Assembly: GCA_000729835.1 (NCBI GenBank)
Contig: JFHB01000016.1
Coordinates: 186,001-250,000, forward strand
Length of the DNA stretch: 64,000 bases
DNA from: Atkinsonella hypoxylon
Lineage: Eukaryota; Ascomycota; Sordariomycetes; Hypocreales; Clavicipitaceae
Reading direction: 5' to 3'
How positions within the stretch are numbered: the stretch's first letter is position 1; each line of letters starts with the position of its first letter. The notes beneath the pieces were generated by a model. It saw nothing but the letters and a program-made list of their open reading frames with translations, was not told the DNA's origin and searched no databases. This document shows positions 1-11,486 of this stretch, piece by piece. The position numbers were made by a program, and so were the translations under genes.

Positions 1-72
1 ATTAGGGGCGTGGCATGATTCCCCTTTCACCAACACAGAACTTTGCTGAGGAGAAAAGGAGAAAAGCTTCAA

Positions 73-1025
73 CTACCGTCCCATCCAGCCACCGTCCACA
101 ACCAACGTATGGCCACTGACGTATGCGCTGGCCCTACTCGCTAGGTACACCGTCGCGCCCTGGAGGTCATCGGGGCTGCCCCATCGTCCAGCCGGGATTC
201 TGGCATTTATACTAGCCAGCCGCTCCGGGTCATTCAGAAGCGCCGTATTCATGTCCGTCTCGATGTACCCTGGTGCAATGGCGTTGACGGTGATGCCCCT
301 GGATGTCCACTCGTTGGCGAAGCTCTTGGTGACTTGGCCGACGGCACCCTTTGAAGCCGCGTAGGCGGGCACTGTCAGTCCGCCCTGGAAGGTGAGCAGG
401 GAGGCGAAGTTGATGATGCTGCCACGGCGGCCGATCGTCTGCGAGGGCTCCAGCTTGAGCATGTGGGCGCCGATGTCGCGGCAGAGGGTGAAGACGGCGT
501 GGAGATTGACTTGCATGACCTTTGAGTGACACGTTAGCAAAGGCCGTCCAGGATACACAACTCCATGTCAGAAAAGAGAATCCCAGCCTCCTTGGAAATA
601 CAAGCCGTGGGAGGCCTCACCTCGTTAAACTCGCTGTCAGGAAACTCTTCGCACGGATGCCTCCTTTGGATCCCCGCACATGTCACCAGGATGCGAACCT
701 GGTGGCCGTCGGCGAGAATCTTGGGTGTGAGGGCCTTGACGGACTCTTGGTCTGCCATGTCGGCTGTGTATATCCATGCCCGCCGGCCGAGCTTCTCGAT
801 GGCCTCCTTGGCGGCGGTCACGCTGGCATCTCTCTACCGTCTACTCGTCAGTTCATGGTTTAATCGGAAGTAGGCTTGTGCTTTGCTCGATGGAGGCAGT
901 ACCTGGATGAGGATAATGTCGGCGCCAGCTTCGGCGAGACCAATGGCTACGGCTTGGCCAATGCCTCGAGTGCAGCCTGTGACCATGGCTATCTGGTCAT
1001 GGAGGGAGAAGATGCGAGCGCTCAT
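73..1025 (-). CDS. SDR-family oxidoreductase (2-deoxy-D-gluconate 3-dehydrogenase / 3-oxoacyl-ACP reductase-like)
   Basis: Classical short-chain dehydrogenase, 260 aa when three exons are joined (1025-903, 833-621, 519-73). The cofactor motif TGCTRGIG lies near residue 17, the catalytic serine in INFAS and the Tyr-Lys pair in YAASK, followed by the usual 'NAIAPGYIETDMN' and a C-terminal 'VSGHTLVVDGGW'. Both junctions are phase 0: donor GTACTG to acceptor GGTAG restores '..IILIQ/RDASVTAAKEA', and donor GTGAGG to acceptor CAAAG restores 'EFNE/VMQVNLHAVF'. The start Met opens directly into the Rossmann region. By family it reduces or oxidises a sugar acid or ketone with NAD(P)H in the cytosol; the substrate cannot be read from sequence. 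The upstream (right) side carries several T-rich tracts and no neighbour, so there is no operon-like context. Confidence 0.9.
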
Positions 1026-3089
1026 TGTGCTGGCGCGTAACCCCTCCCTTTGATTTTTGATTTGTGATTTTTTTTTTTCAAAGTGCAAGTGAGGCTGGAA
1101 TGGCTGTGGAGAAAAAGTCGATGGAGCAATTGAGAAAATTACAAAGAATCAATGTTTTTTTTTGGTCTTGACTTGATTTTTTTTTTTTATTCTTCAGTTC
1201 TTTTTTTCTGCCTTTTTGTTCGCGACGAGTAGCCCGCCCGCCGCGGGGTGCTTTGGGAGGGGTCGGCCCCTGTGGTGGGGTAATGTGTGTCGCCCGGTAC
1301 GCACTAAGACGGATCTGGTATCTAGTGGGGGCGTTACAGTTGGAAGGGAGAACTATGGAGCACAGGCGCGCCTATCTTGGCATTTCCGTGTTCATAAATA
1401 ACATTATTGCTTTTATATCTGGATAGACAATGCGGTAAAAGTGCAAGTACTGTGATACTACATAAGCCTAAAATAATATAATTTAGTAGGTAGTCTGAGT
1501 CTAACGCACGAGATTTAGCTAATACCCCTCTCGAGAATAGTAGCCATATATCCGCAAGGGATCACTCTCTTTAAAATGACCCAGATGGAGAGGCCAACTC
1601 TAACTACGTTATTCAGAAAAAGCGTGTATGCTGACTTCCCGCTTCGGTTTCGGAGAAGCCAAGCCACTTCGTGCATAGTACAAAGAAAATTCCTTTCATG
1701 GGCCTCCTTGACCGTGGCACGCCTGGTTTTCGCGCTGGCGAAGAAACAAGATCGGTGGCATTGTTGTAATTGTGTTATGCGGCAGGAAGGGAAATGTGTA
1801 CATGACCTGATCCATTGCCGGACCAACTACGGGCGACTCCAGACGTAGAGTACAAATGCCGAGATGCTAACTATCCCGTTAGTCTGTAACTTTACAACAT
1901 CTCACTTTTGATCACCAACCCTCGGTAGATACCAACCATTGTCTTTCGAAATACTGATTCTCTTTGCTCTAAGAACAATCCATCAGTCTTTCTCAGTATG
2001 AGTCTTCAAATAATAGATTATTAGCTACTGACTACCAAGAGCAGGAGACTGGGTTATCCAATGTGGATGTGATGCAACGGGGACATTCGGTCGTATTGAT
2101 CGTCGTTATCTGCAACACCATGCGCGCAATTATCAACAAAAGAGCCTCCATGAATTATGAAATTCGGGGTATACTTAGCATGACTGTAATTTCTCGTGGT
2201 GTTTCGATGATTGGAGCGCTTAACACCGGAATCTAAGGTATTTGGTCTAGAGAGGATACTCGACGACTTGGGGGAGCTGGCTTTGCCACTCAGATCTTAA
2301 AAGCAAAGGTTGGGGATGGTAGGGGTCCCACATAGAAATAATCAATCCTTTTGTGTTCGCGCACGTATATCCCGAGCATCGAAAAGGGCTGATATTCAAA
2401 TAGTTGCACTTATGGGCAGGAGCTTGAAGAAAAAAGGAAGGATGCTCGCTTCTCGTGTCAAGGCCTGCCTGTGCCAATCTTCACTCCGCAGTCTGTAGTT
2501 GAGTTTAATAAGGATTTTTTTTTTTTTTCTTGAAGAGCTATGTAAATTTTGCTCCTAGCTTTTCTGAATAACATATGTGATTTAGGGTCGTTGTTTTGAC
2601 CCCATTTCTTATAACAGAGAACCTTCCACCTGCGCCTCCAAATCTTTTCTATACTATCCGACCATCCTCACCCATCCAGATAATCAACCGTCTACAGGTG
2701 CTGCGTCAAAAAAATTTCCAAAGTTAGCAGAAACGCCGTTAATGCACACACCAACAGAACCCCTCGTGAACATGTCATCCTTGGTGTTTAGCTTAGGGTT
2801 AAACATGTCGTCCACCAACACTGCAGTTAGCTGCCCACGGCTTTCACCTTCAGATGATGCTTCTTGTTGATAGAGACAGAGACTCTAGTGGCCTGCAGTT
2901 GAGGCCAGCGTCCCGAGAATGAGCGGCCGAGACGGGCCCATCCGGCAGAGGTGATGCTGGCATAGTAACTATCCATTGTACGAGGTCGTACCAGCTAACA
3001 GATCTGAGGTGCGGAAGTGCAAGCCTGCGCCACTGGTGAGGGTTAGGTCAACTTCTATGATCAAGTCTGTTGGGTCATGAGTCATGGAG
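1026..3089. other. gene-free stretch, left intergenic
   Basis: About 2 kb with only short frames that have no start context, splice signals or recognisable motif. The part next to the SDR start contains repeated T runs (around 1068-1078, 1155-1188 and 1200-1207), as is common in fungal promoters. Another T run lies at about 2515-2529. Nothing else recognised. Confidence 0.6.
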
Positions 3090-4330
3090 TCTTTAAGCTC
3101 TCTCTTTCCGTCTTTTGCACCTCTCTTTGCTAGTTATCGCTATAGCTATTATAGATAGATATTCAAGATCATTGTCTTGACTCGTGTCCATCGCTGTACA
3201 TGTCCATGACATTGCCGCTGTTTGTCTGGGTGGCAACGAGCATGCCAGAGTCAGCCTTGAACTCTCCATCAATGAATTTCCCGCCAGGCAGATTAGCGTT
3301 GTCAAATTTTTCCAGGAAGATAGGCTGGACTTTGAAGGTGTTGGGTCGTGCTCCTGTGCGGTATACGCGCACACCGGCTGATCCATTGGTATACGTGCTG
3401 TCCCTGAAGCTGATCTTGGGGGTGTCCGGGCCATCCACAGACACCTCAATCACGTCACCAACAGCTCGGACCTTCAGGGAAAAATCTGATTGGCAATGAC
3501 TTCGGTGTTTCCAGAGGCCAGCCATCGCCAGCTACCGTCAGCGCGCCTAAGAGCGATGATGCCATTGGTGCCAGTGACAGCATAATAGCCCTTGTAGGAG
3601 TCAGCACCGCCGCTCAGGTCCGAAGCACGGAAGATGACGCCGGCGATGCCATCGCCACGTCGCTAGCAATCATTCCCGATCCCGTAGCCTTAAACTTGCT
3701 ATCAACAGTCTTCCAACTTGACAAGTCAGACCCGAAGTCATCAGAAATGGCCGTAGACACGGCAAAGTTGTCTACGGTCGCGCCGATGGAGTTGGTGCCC
3801 AAACCAACCAAGTCTCTTTGTATTGTTGTGTCTCTGGCAGTAATCTTAGGGGTGATCTTGTCCCCGATGAATACAGTAATCTGGTCGCCAATGGCTTGAA
3901 CTTTGAGGTGGTACACTTGGTTGGCAGTGATACGAATCTCTGCCCGGCCGAAAATTGTCCAACTGTTGTCTATTCGTCCGAGGGCGATCCAGCCTCTAGG
4001 AGAGAAGCCGGCATAGTAGCCGCGGTGAGCGTCGGTGCCGACGCCTGGCTAGAGGCGCGTAAAGTAAAACCAGCATCGCCATCGCCATTATTTTACAGTG
4101 AAATATCAATTTCTGCATTGAAATTGTCAAAGATGGCGTTGTTATAGGCAGCCTTTCCGCTGCGAGTATACATCACGGCCAACTTGCCATTCTTCGCAGC
4201 AAAGCCTCCGTCGTACACGGTCCAGCTACTGTCAATGCTCTGCTCGAAGTTATCAAACACAACTGTGCCTAAGCAAGTGGCGTTTTTGTTTGGCGGACCA
4301 CATTTGCCATTCGAAGCCCTCGGTGGCTCA
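3090..4330 (-). pseudogene. decayed chitin-binding (CBM18-like) plus tandem LamG/ConA-like domain gene
   Basis: Reading leftward, a hevein-like start 'NGKCGPPNKNATCLG' (about 4310-4270) runs into a module with 'FDNF..SSWTVYDGGFAAKNGKL'. The module is followed by degenerate repeats of itself: 'DDFGSDLSSWKTVDSKFKAT' near 3720 and 'EKFDNANLPGGKFIDGEFKA' near 3290. Each repeat would contain 'GDAGF..RAS', 'GYYA', 'YHLKVQAIGDQI' and 'TPKIS'. The frame breaks repeatedly: a TAA at about 4095, a one-base loss between 'RASSQ' and 'GADAHRGYYAGF' (near 4045), a loss of roughly 20 codons plus a frame change near 3660, and another one-base shift near 3490. Three decayed copies of one module are therefore visible. 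Function of an intact ancestor would be secreted carbohydrate binding. The CBM18 assignment rests on one short motif; the LamG-like label is by pattern only. Confidence 0.65.
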
Positions 4331-4471
4331 ATAAATGTTCCAGGTCAGCTTTCTTTTCTTTTTCTTTTTCGTGCCTTAGTCTTAGTTTGGTCGAGTTGTA
4401 CCTTGCTTTGATGGTCTCCTTCCTCTCATGTAAGAAGCGAAAAGACAAAAAACCAACAGAAAAGAACAAAG

Positions 4472-4888
4472 TTAAAAGGGAAGAGCGGAGTGATTTTTAC
4501 ATCCGTCAACACAATGCCATGACCAAGGTTTGATATTGCTACAGTCAGCTTTAAGGTCGGGATGCCAGGCAAGGAACTCCTCATTGTCGATTTGCGCAAT
4601 CTCCGTCAGTTTCGAGCACGTGTAGTAGTCGACATCCTTTTGCGTAGGGTGGTAGAAAGTACAGACCAAGTCTCCCGCTTTAGGGCCATCAGGGCCGTAA
4701 AGGTCTCTCGGATTCGGCAGCGGAGGCATTTCCCCGTCGCCGCGCGGCGTGTTGACGGCTTGCAAGTCACGCTTGCCCCCTCTAATCGGCTGGCGCTCAT
4801 TATTTGCTAGAACAAATCTGCTCTGAAAGAGGAAGCAGAGCAAGAGGGGAAGCAGGGAGAGTACGGGTTTGCCTGTTGTCTGCAACAT
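4472..4888 (-). CDS. small secreted LysM-like protein
   Basis: 138 aa from the second in-frame Met, chosen because it is followed at once by a signal peptide (hydrophobic 'LSLLPLLLCFLF', likely cut after VLA near residue 29). A frame 13 codons longer is possible. The mature part holds one LysM-like block: 'DYYTCSKLTEIAQIDNEEFL' followed by 'AWHPDLKADCSNIKPW' and 'CVDGC', with the Cys spacing of fungal LysM proteins although the usual Asn of 'WNP' is His. LysM domains bind chitin or its oligomers outside the cell, and some act as effectors. It lies just upstream of the CBM18/LamG relic on the same strand, so it may be the surviving first exon of that larger gene, now ending at a TAA after 'SALPF'. 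Whether it is still expressed is unknown. Confidence 0.6.
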   Translation of the reverse strand: MLQTTGKPVLSLLPLLLCFLFQSRFVLANNERQPIRGGKRDLQAVNTPRGDGEMPPLPNPRDLYGPDGPKAGDLVCTFYHPTQKDVDYYTCSKLTEIAQIDNEEFLAWHPDLKADCSNIKPWSWHCVDGCKNHSALPF

Positions 4889-6818
4889 AACTGTGGCAGA
4901 ACGCGGTCCTGCGTACAAAAATATCAAAAGGTCACGATTGCAGTATCTGCTGGCGGTCTCTGGGCTAGGGCTAGATATAAAAGAGCTTCCAGATACCTAT
5001 GAATTGCGGTGGCTTGTTTTGAAAAAGCTACCTACGACTCCTGCTTAGTTGTTTAGCGCAAGTAAGACAGAAAGGAAGGAAAAAAAAAACCACAAGAGCT
5101 AGCTGCTGTACAGTGTTGGTTCAAAAAGGTTTGTTGACGAAGTCAAGAGGCCAATAATTTGCCTGAGAGCGGAGTGCATGGTCTAAGCGGCGAAATAGTA
5201 AGCAGGCTTTGCGACCGAAAAGGGGGATAAACGGCGACCTAAGCTGGCGGAGTTCAAGATAAATATCATTCTCCTTCTCGAGAAAATGACCGATCAAATC
5301 TGCGTTACGTCTAGGTGCGCTTTGTGAGAGTTTGATATTTACCCGGTTGACGCAATAGCCATTTGTATGTCGTGTCGTTCCGCTCCTCGCCTATGACAAA
5401 GCTCCAGAAGTTAACATACCCTCAGACAATTCTAAGAATTGGACTCGGTCAGAAGTAGCTAGCTTGTGCGATTACAATCCCTACAGTTATCCATATGATC
5501 TCGAAATTGGTTGTCATCTGGAGTGTTTTCACAATAGGGGCTTGATTTTCCTGAGCGCCTTATCGAGGCAGCCAGACACTCTTTCAAATGCAGTTGTCGA
5601 GCATGGATGTTGACGAGACTAAGCTACAATCTGTATGCTGAGGATGCTTGGCAAAAAATCAGTAGCCTGGGGTGTCCCGCCGGGGAAAGCGGCAGGTATG
5701 AATAGATTGACCGCGAAACCACGTACCCAGTCGGCTGGATGGTTGCATTAGGTTGTGACAAGCCCAAGACTTCCGGCTACTCCATACTCTGGCATAACCG
5801 GGTAGCTTCGGTCCACTCCCACGACGACGGTAACGATTTGAACTCTTATCAGACCGGATCGAATGCTTCTTGGGTGTAAATGCCGGTCGATGATGGCGAA
5901 TTCATTACGAAAATCTACTTAGGCATCAGCCATATTGGTCGGGAAACCGCTATAGGTGTTAGTCAGTGCCTCAAACCCACCTTCCTAATTCAGTTATGTC
6001 ATTGACTCTTAAATAGATTAAGACCAACAAAGACCGTACGTTCTTGGCCGGGAGAAAATCGAAGCACCCTGTGAGACGCTAGAGCCTTGCAGACCAGCCC
6101 ACTCAACGACCAAATCGCATTTTCTATGGAGTTGCAAGAGACAGTGCGCTTGTCTGTGAGTTGTCTGTGAGTGGACTTCTATTACAGTTTGCCAATGGCC
6201 ACCGAGATTGTTTTGGCCAAGTGCGACTCGACTACTTGGATGCAGCAATCAGATTTGGACCGACTGAAACTGCGGTTTTACACTTCAAAAGACGCGAAGG
6301 AAAGTTTCCATGTGTGACCGAAATTGCTCTGTCGACCTCCGAATCAGCACCAAGCTCGGACACAGTTCTTCACTTTTCGGCGAATGGTAGATTGGAAGGT
6401 GAAGAAGGCGAGGCTTGAAAAGGTGGAAAACGTCGAGAAGAGCGTTGATTTATTCCGTATTATATTTATATTAACTATGTGCTGGCTCCCACTGTTATTA
6501 TGTAAGCCACCAACATGCCTAACCGCCCGGCGCCAACTGGTGCCACTTTCCCCGCCGGCTATTGAAGATATCGGCGAATGATGCTCGTAGCTGCATGCCG
6601 CGAGGCCGGACGAGATGAGGAGCATCCGAAGACATCTGCTTCAATTAATTGACTGCGCTGCTTACTCACAAAATCCCCCATGTCTCGCCTCTCATGGAAA
6701 TTGCTATAGTAATAATCCATACTGAACCCGTCTGAGGCTCCGTCCATCTACTTTCATCGTAGAACCTCACGCGGCAAGGTTCCTCGAGAGCAAAGATTGC
6801 GGCTTGCCCAACACCAAA
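4889..6818. other. gene-free stretch between the divergent LysM-like and dehydrogenase genes
   Basis: About 1.9 kb serving as 5' flank for both neighbours. No frame has a convincing start, splice sites or domain. The region 5040-5100 is A-rich on the plus strand. No repeat or RNA gene recognised. Confidence 0.55.
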
Positions 6819-8079
6819 ATGGCTTCGCAGCTTGTCAGAGCATCTGTGCTCCACGGCGCAAAAGACCTTCGCATCGTAGGTCCATGGGCCACCGCAGGGG
6901 ACAGAATTCGGTCTTGCTAACTAACATGGTTCTTTCAGGAATCGCGTGCGCTGCCCCCTCCCGCGAGCGACGAGGTCCAAGTCGCAGTTCAGTCCACGGG
7001 CCTGTGTGGCTCCGACCTGCACTACTTCAACCACTTCCGCAACGGCGACATCATTGTCCGTGAGCCCCTCACGCTGGGCCACGAGTCCAGCGGTACCGTC
7101 GTTGCCGTCGGGTCGGGAGTCACGGATCTTGTGCCGGGGGATCGGGTAGCGTTGGAAGTCGGCCTGCCGTGTGAGAAGTGCGAATTCTGCTCCGTGGGAC
7201 GATACAATATCTGCAGAGGGATGAGGTTCAGGAGCTCGGCCAAGGCCATACCGCATGCCCAGGGCACGCTGCAGGAGCGCATCAATCACCCGGCAAGATG
7301 GTGCCACAGGTAAGTGGCCGCTCGCTTCTCTTTGGGTAACATGCTCTGAAACAAAAGCCTCCAGATTGCCAAGCGACTTGTCTCTCGATCTTGGCGCGGT
7401 CGTCGAGCCCCTTTCTGTCGCGATGCATGCGCGAGCGCGGGCAAATCTCCCTGAGGGTTCGACTGTGCTGGTCGTTGGTGCCGGGGCTGTCGGTCTTCTC
7501 GCTGGCGCGGTGAGCAAGGCTGCCCACGCCGCGGCAGTCGTCATTGCAGATATTCAGAAGGACCGCGTTGATTTTGCCGTGGCGAATGGCTATGCCGATG
7601 CTGGATTCGTCGTGCCGATGGCCCGCCCGGACAAGATTGAGGAGAAACTCGCTTATGCCCAGGCCGTTGCAGATAAGATCAAGGAGGTCGAGGTGCATGG
7701 CAAGCCCGTGGGCGAAGTGACGGCCGTCTACGAATGCACGGGCGTCGAAACCTGCACCCAAGCGGCTATATACGCGACGAAGCCCGGCGGTAAAGTCATG
7801 ATGATTGGCATGGGGAATCCCGTCCTCACGTTGCCCATGTCGGCGGCTGCACTCCGCGAGGTTGATCTCGTCGGCGTGTTTCGGTATGCCAACACGTATG
7901 CGAAGGCGATTGAGCTCTTGTCAAATCCCCCGGCCGACATGCCGGACTTCTCGACGCTTGTGACGCATAGATTCAGGGGCATGGATTCAATAAGCGACGC
8001 CTTCGCTATGGCTGGGAAGGTGAAGGATGGTGATGGGCGCTTGGTTCTAAAGGTCGTGGTGGACATGAAAGAGGAATAG
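6819..8079 (+). CDS. zinc-dependent medium-chain dehydrogenase (sorbitol/xylitol dehydrogenase type)
   Basis: 380 aa in three exons (6819-6875, 6939-7309, 7365-8079). The start sits in a good context (ACCAAAATGG) and gives 'MASQLVRASVLHGAKDLRI'. Junction 2 restores 'HPARWCHR/LPSDLSLDLGAVVEP', typical of this family. Catalytic zinc ligands are visible as Cys in 'CGSDLHYF', His-Glu in 'LGHES' and Glu in 'VVEPLSV'. The structural zinc cysteines are in 'CEKCEFCSVGRYNIC', and the NAD-binding turn is 'VVGAGAVGLL'. The family oxidises polyols such as xylitol, sorbitol or L-arabinitol to the keto sugar with NAD+ in the cytosol; which polyol is not decidable here. All key residues are present and the length is normal (350-385 aa), so it looks functional. 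It stands alone, with no other polyol gene next to it. Confidence 0.93.
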
Positions 8080-8838
8080 CATTTGTCTATGAGAAGTTGG
8101 TCTATTTTTCTCTCTCGTTTGTTGGTCACTCGAACGGTTGTATAAAAGCATGGGGTGCGTGTGAAGCAGCCATAGCCTGTTGAACGGCGCAGTCATTCTT
8201 ACATGTATGTGCTCTTGAATGCGTTTATCACAATGACTCTGCCTCCCCGTTGACCAAATATGAAACAGGAGCATAAGATGTAGCATGAAGATCATTTATA
8301 GATGGTAAACTTGCGATATTCTTCTATTGTATACCATGTCTTCGGAAAATCGTGCCGTTGCGATTTGTAACGCTCAGGTTGCCCTTTCTTGTAAAGATGA
8401 TCAGAGTAGTCCGACAGACTCCTCCGCTCATCTGCTTCAAGCTTCACCAATCTCCAAGTTGGCCTTGATGCGGGCGGGAGTCACAGACTGCTACTTGCGG
8501 ATGCTCACCTTGGGAAAGTTGATAATGAAGGTGGCAGTGGGCGCACATCGCACTCGCACTTTGCTGCAACCACCACAACAATATTACAACTTGCTAGCAT
8601 GGGACCGTTATAAACCCACCGGTGGTGCGCAGCCATGCTGCAGCTCAGGTATTGATGCATCTGTTTTACAGAAGTCTAGACGCCTCTAAATAGTTAAATC
8701 GACCAAGGAACGCCCTCAATGTAGACGAACAAAGAAAACCTAGGCGTGGTGCTACGCCAACCATACTATCCCCATCACATGCAACATACGAGAGCAAAAT
8801 TTTACAGTGCTTTGTGTTCCTCGCGCCATCGTCCTGTC
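8080..8838. other. convergent 3' intergenic region
   Basis: About 760 bp between the stop codons of the dehydrogenase and sed5. A 120-codon frame at 8327-8689 has no motif and atypical codon use, and is treated as chance. Nothing else seen. Confidence 0.6.
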
Positions 8839-9921
8839 TCACCCTGAGACTAAAACCCAGAGACTGCCATCATCGTTAGCGAATGCGATCAGTCGACAAG
8901 TTTTTAGCTGGTGTAACTCACAGGAAAAAAATCATTAACACGCCAAACATCTTGGCTATGAGCCATCGATTACTTGACACACGCGACCAGTACTTCAACA
9001 ACTCTCTTTGGGCACCCTCTACGTTGTCAACCACGTCCTCCGTGTTGGCGTCGATTCGCTGGATCATCTCGCTTTGTTCCGACACCATGGTTGCAAGCTG
9101 GCCAAAGATGCTGCCTAGCTCGCCAATGGTCCTTTCGATGGCTTCAATCGCCTCACCTCTCTGCTGAATATAGGTGTTTGTAGGCTGAGCCTCCTCCATC
9201 ATGAGTAGTTGCTGCTCTCCAACCGGATTTAAGGACAAGGTATCTGATGCCGGAGCTGGTGATGCTCGGTTCGGAGTGCTGTAGAGTGGTGAAGCCGACT
9301 GCTGGATGGAGGGTCCGGCGTGTTGTGATACCGATGAGATGAAGTTCTCAGTTCTTGATCTCGAGGCTTGGATGTTCTTTGTTCGTTCCTCCAACACATC
9401 CTTGAAATTGACCGAGACATCGGTCAGTTTGCCTTGTAATAGATACACGACATTCTTGTTGTGCTCGCCCTCTTGATCGGCCTTGGGATGCTGCTGTTTG
9501 GTAAGGCTCTGCAAAGATCCGATTTGCTGGTTCAAAGACGACAAATCTTGCTTGATGATGAATGTCAGCTCATTAATTTCCACGGGCCGGTCGTCAAATA
9601 GTGTCCTTCGCTTAGCCACTGTCCCTAATTGTTAGCATTGGTCAAGAAGTCGAGAATCGGTGTCAGGGTTACTTGTGACGCACGTTGTGCTAGTTTTTCC
9701 AACTTGCCCATGGTTGCAGAGATGCCGCGGCCAATCTCGGCGGCCTTTCTCGCAAAGTCGGACCTCCTGGGTTGTGTAGATCCATCAGCGGCGGCTTTCT
9801 GGGCGTCGTTTAGAAGCGAGCGCCTCTGTGTGCCGACCTTGTTGGCATTCTGGCGCTTTTGAGCTTGGAGGAGAACCGACTTGAACTCTGAAGTTCGGTC
9901 TTGAATCGATGCGACAGCCAT
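8839..9921 (-). CDS. sed5: Sed5/syntaxin-5, cis-Golgi t-SNARE
   Basis: 319 aa in three exons (9921-9684, 9618-8922, 8863-8839). The N-terminus 'MAVASIQDRTSEFKSVL' is the Sly1-binding type of Sed5. Intron 1 (GTGCGT, branch TGCTAAC, GACAG) restores 'KLEKLAQL/AKRRTLFDDRPVEI'. The Habc region spans residues 60-180. The SNARE motif (about 230-290) contains 'RTIGELGSIFGQLATMVSEQ' with the central Gln of a Q-SNARE, followed by a single tail anchor. A second intron (8864-8921) interrupts the codon for a Leu inside the tail anchor; only after it is removed does the protein end in the expected 'MIFFLLWVLVSG'. It mediates fusion of ER-derived vesicles with the early Golgi. Without the last 25-nt exon the anchor would be cut short, so automated models may miss it. 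Confidence 0.95.
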
Positions 9922-11478
9922 TACGACAATATTTTATGGCGGAGCCAGATTCGTAGCCAGAAATTGCGACCAGCGCGACTTTTGCAGCAGAGAATGTAGA
10001 ATTAGGTTATCGCATCAAGAGCAATGCCGCCCGTTCTCGAGATTCGATGTTTAGGAGGTAAGGTCGAATCAGCTGCGCATTTGATGTTCGTGAATGGGGA
10101 GTACGAAGGGATGAATGTAGGTGTTTCGGGTTGTCGCGTGCAAAGAGAGTGGCCGCAGGAAGAAATATGACAGGATCAAGCGCGAGGATGCAACTCTATC
10201 AGGCTAGTAAAGCAGAGCACGAGGGAGCGTGGAGAATGGACTGGTGCGGGAGTTTGACTGCGGACAAAGTGGCAGTTCCGGTGCCTCGATGGTTTGGAGG
10301 AGGAACAGGACACACGTGGTTGATTCGACCGGCTTGCCGCAAAGGGGCAGAACAGAGGCAAACAGGGTTGACCCAGTCATTACGGACAGACAGACAGGCC
10401 TTCTTCAAGGCTTGCATGTGCTAAGATGGCAGCCGCGCCACAGCGCGTTGCGGTGCGCCACAACACCACGAAGCGGCAGAGGAACTGAGCGGGACCTTAT
10501 TACGGGCCGTGCTCGCATCGCATTTGACCCCTCTGGCTGCCAACAGCCACGACACAGCATGTGGAGCCCGAATTTTAAAGGTAATCATGCTATCGCTCGC
10601 TAGCTGGAGAATTGAACACTTGAACGCCCTATGGTCTTTTTCCAACTTGATTGCCAGCTTCAGCCTTGGGTGCATTGGCTGAGCGTGCGTCGTTGAGATA
10701 GCAGCACCAGGCGCCCAACCGACTCCTGCCGCTGTCCTGCCGCTGCTCCTCGACGATCAAACAACGAACCCACAGTAATAGCATCATGGCTTCTAAAAGG
10801 GGCTGGCAAGCGCAGAATGTTTCGTATTATGTGAAGAAACATTCGCAGTACAACCTGTTGGCAGCAGATACAAAAAGCTGGACTCGAGCTCGATACGAAT
10901 ATATCCTGGCTGTTGAACTGCGCCACCAGAAATGGCTCCCCCCCCCCCATTCCCCTCCCTCTCCCTCCTCCCATCTCGCCCCATCTCGCCCCATTCCTTC
11001 CTGTGCCGATCAATGCTGCAGCCTCTGTGCCTCCTAAATTCCTGAGTCCAGCGTCATGCTCCCTCCACCCAGTGACATTGGAGCGAAGAATTGGAAGTGC
11101 CTGTAGGCTCATTTTAGGTGCTAAAGTACTTAAACAACGGACCAGTTGACTCCACTGCTAGCACCGTCCGATCAACCCCAGTCTGTTTTGTGCACAAGCG
11201 CTCTCTTCTTATCCATTAACGTAATCTCCAGGTAGTAGTCACATTTTCCTCGTGCTCGTTGCGCACATCCTCTTATTTTTGCTGCCTTCTTGCATCCTCT
11301 ATCGCTGTGTCCTTCATGTCTTTCTTGGGGGCTATCTAAGCTATCTTATGGTGTCGTGGTCTTGCATCCTTTTGTTGATACACCAGCGACTTTGTCAACT
11401 CGTCGTGACGTCTACAGCCGGCACCCCCGCAATCTGGTTCGAGACTCGATTAGGCTGGCATTGCGTCTACAATCATGA
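9922..11478. other. divergent promoter region between sed5 and the large disordered-protein gene
   Basis: About 1.5 kb. It contains a C run at 10938-10947 followed by C/T-rich sequence to about 11000. Short frames at 10131-10424, 10660-11112 and 10786-11037 show no motif or splice support. The right half (from about 11160) is pyrimidine-rich and is probably the 5' leader of the downstream gene. Confidence 0.5.
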
Positions 11479-11486
11479 ATGCCTAG
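11475..11486 (+). promoter_or_regulatory. three-codon upstream ORF overlapping the proposed start
   Basis: ATG AAT GCC TAG begins four bases before the proposed ATG (11479) of the large gene and is in another frame. A scanning ribosome would meet it first. It may reduce initiation at 11479 and favour a downstream or splice-generated start. Confidence 0.4.
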
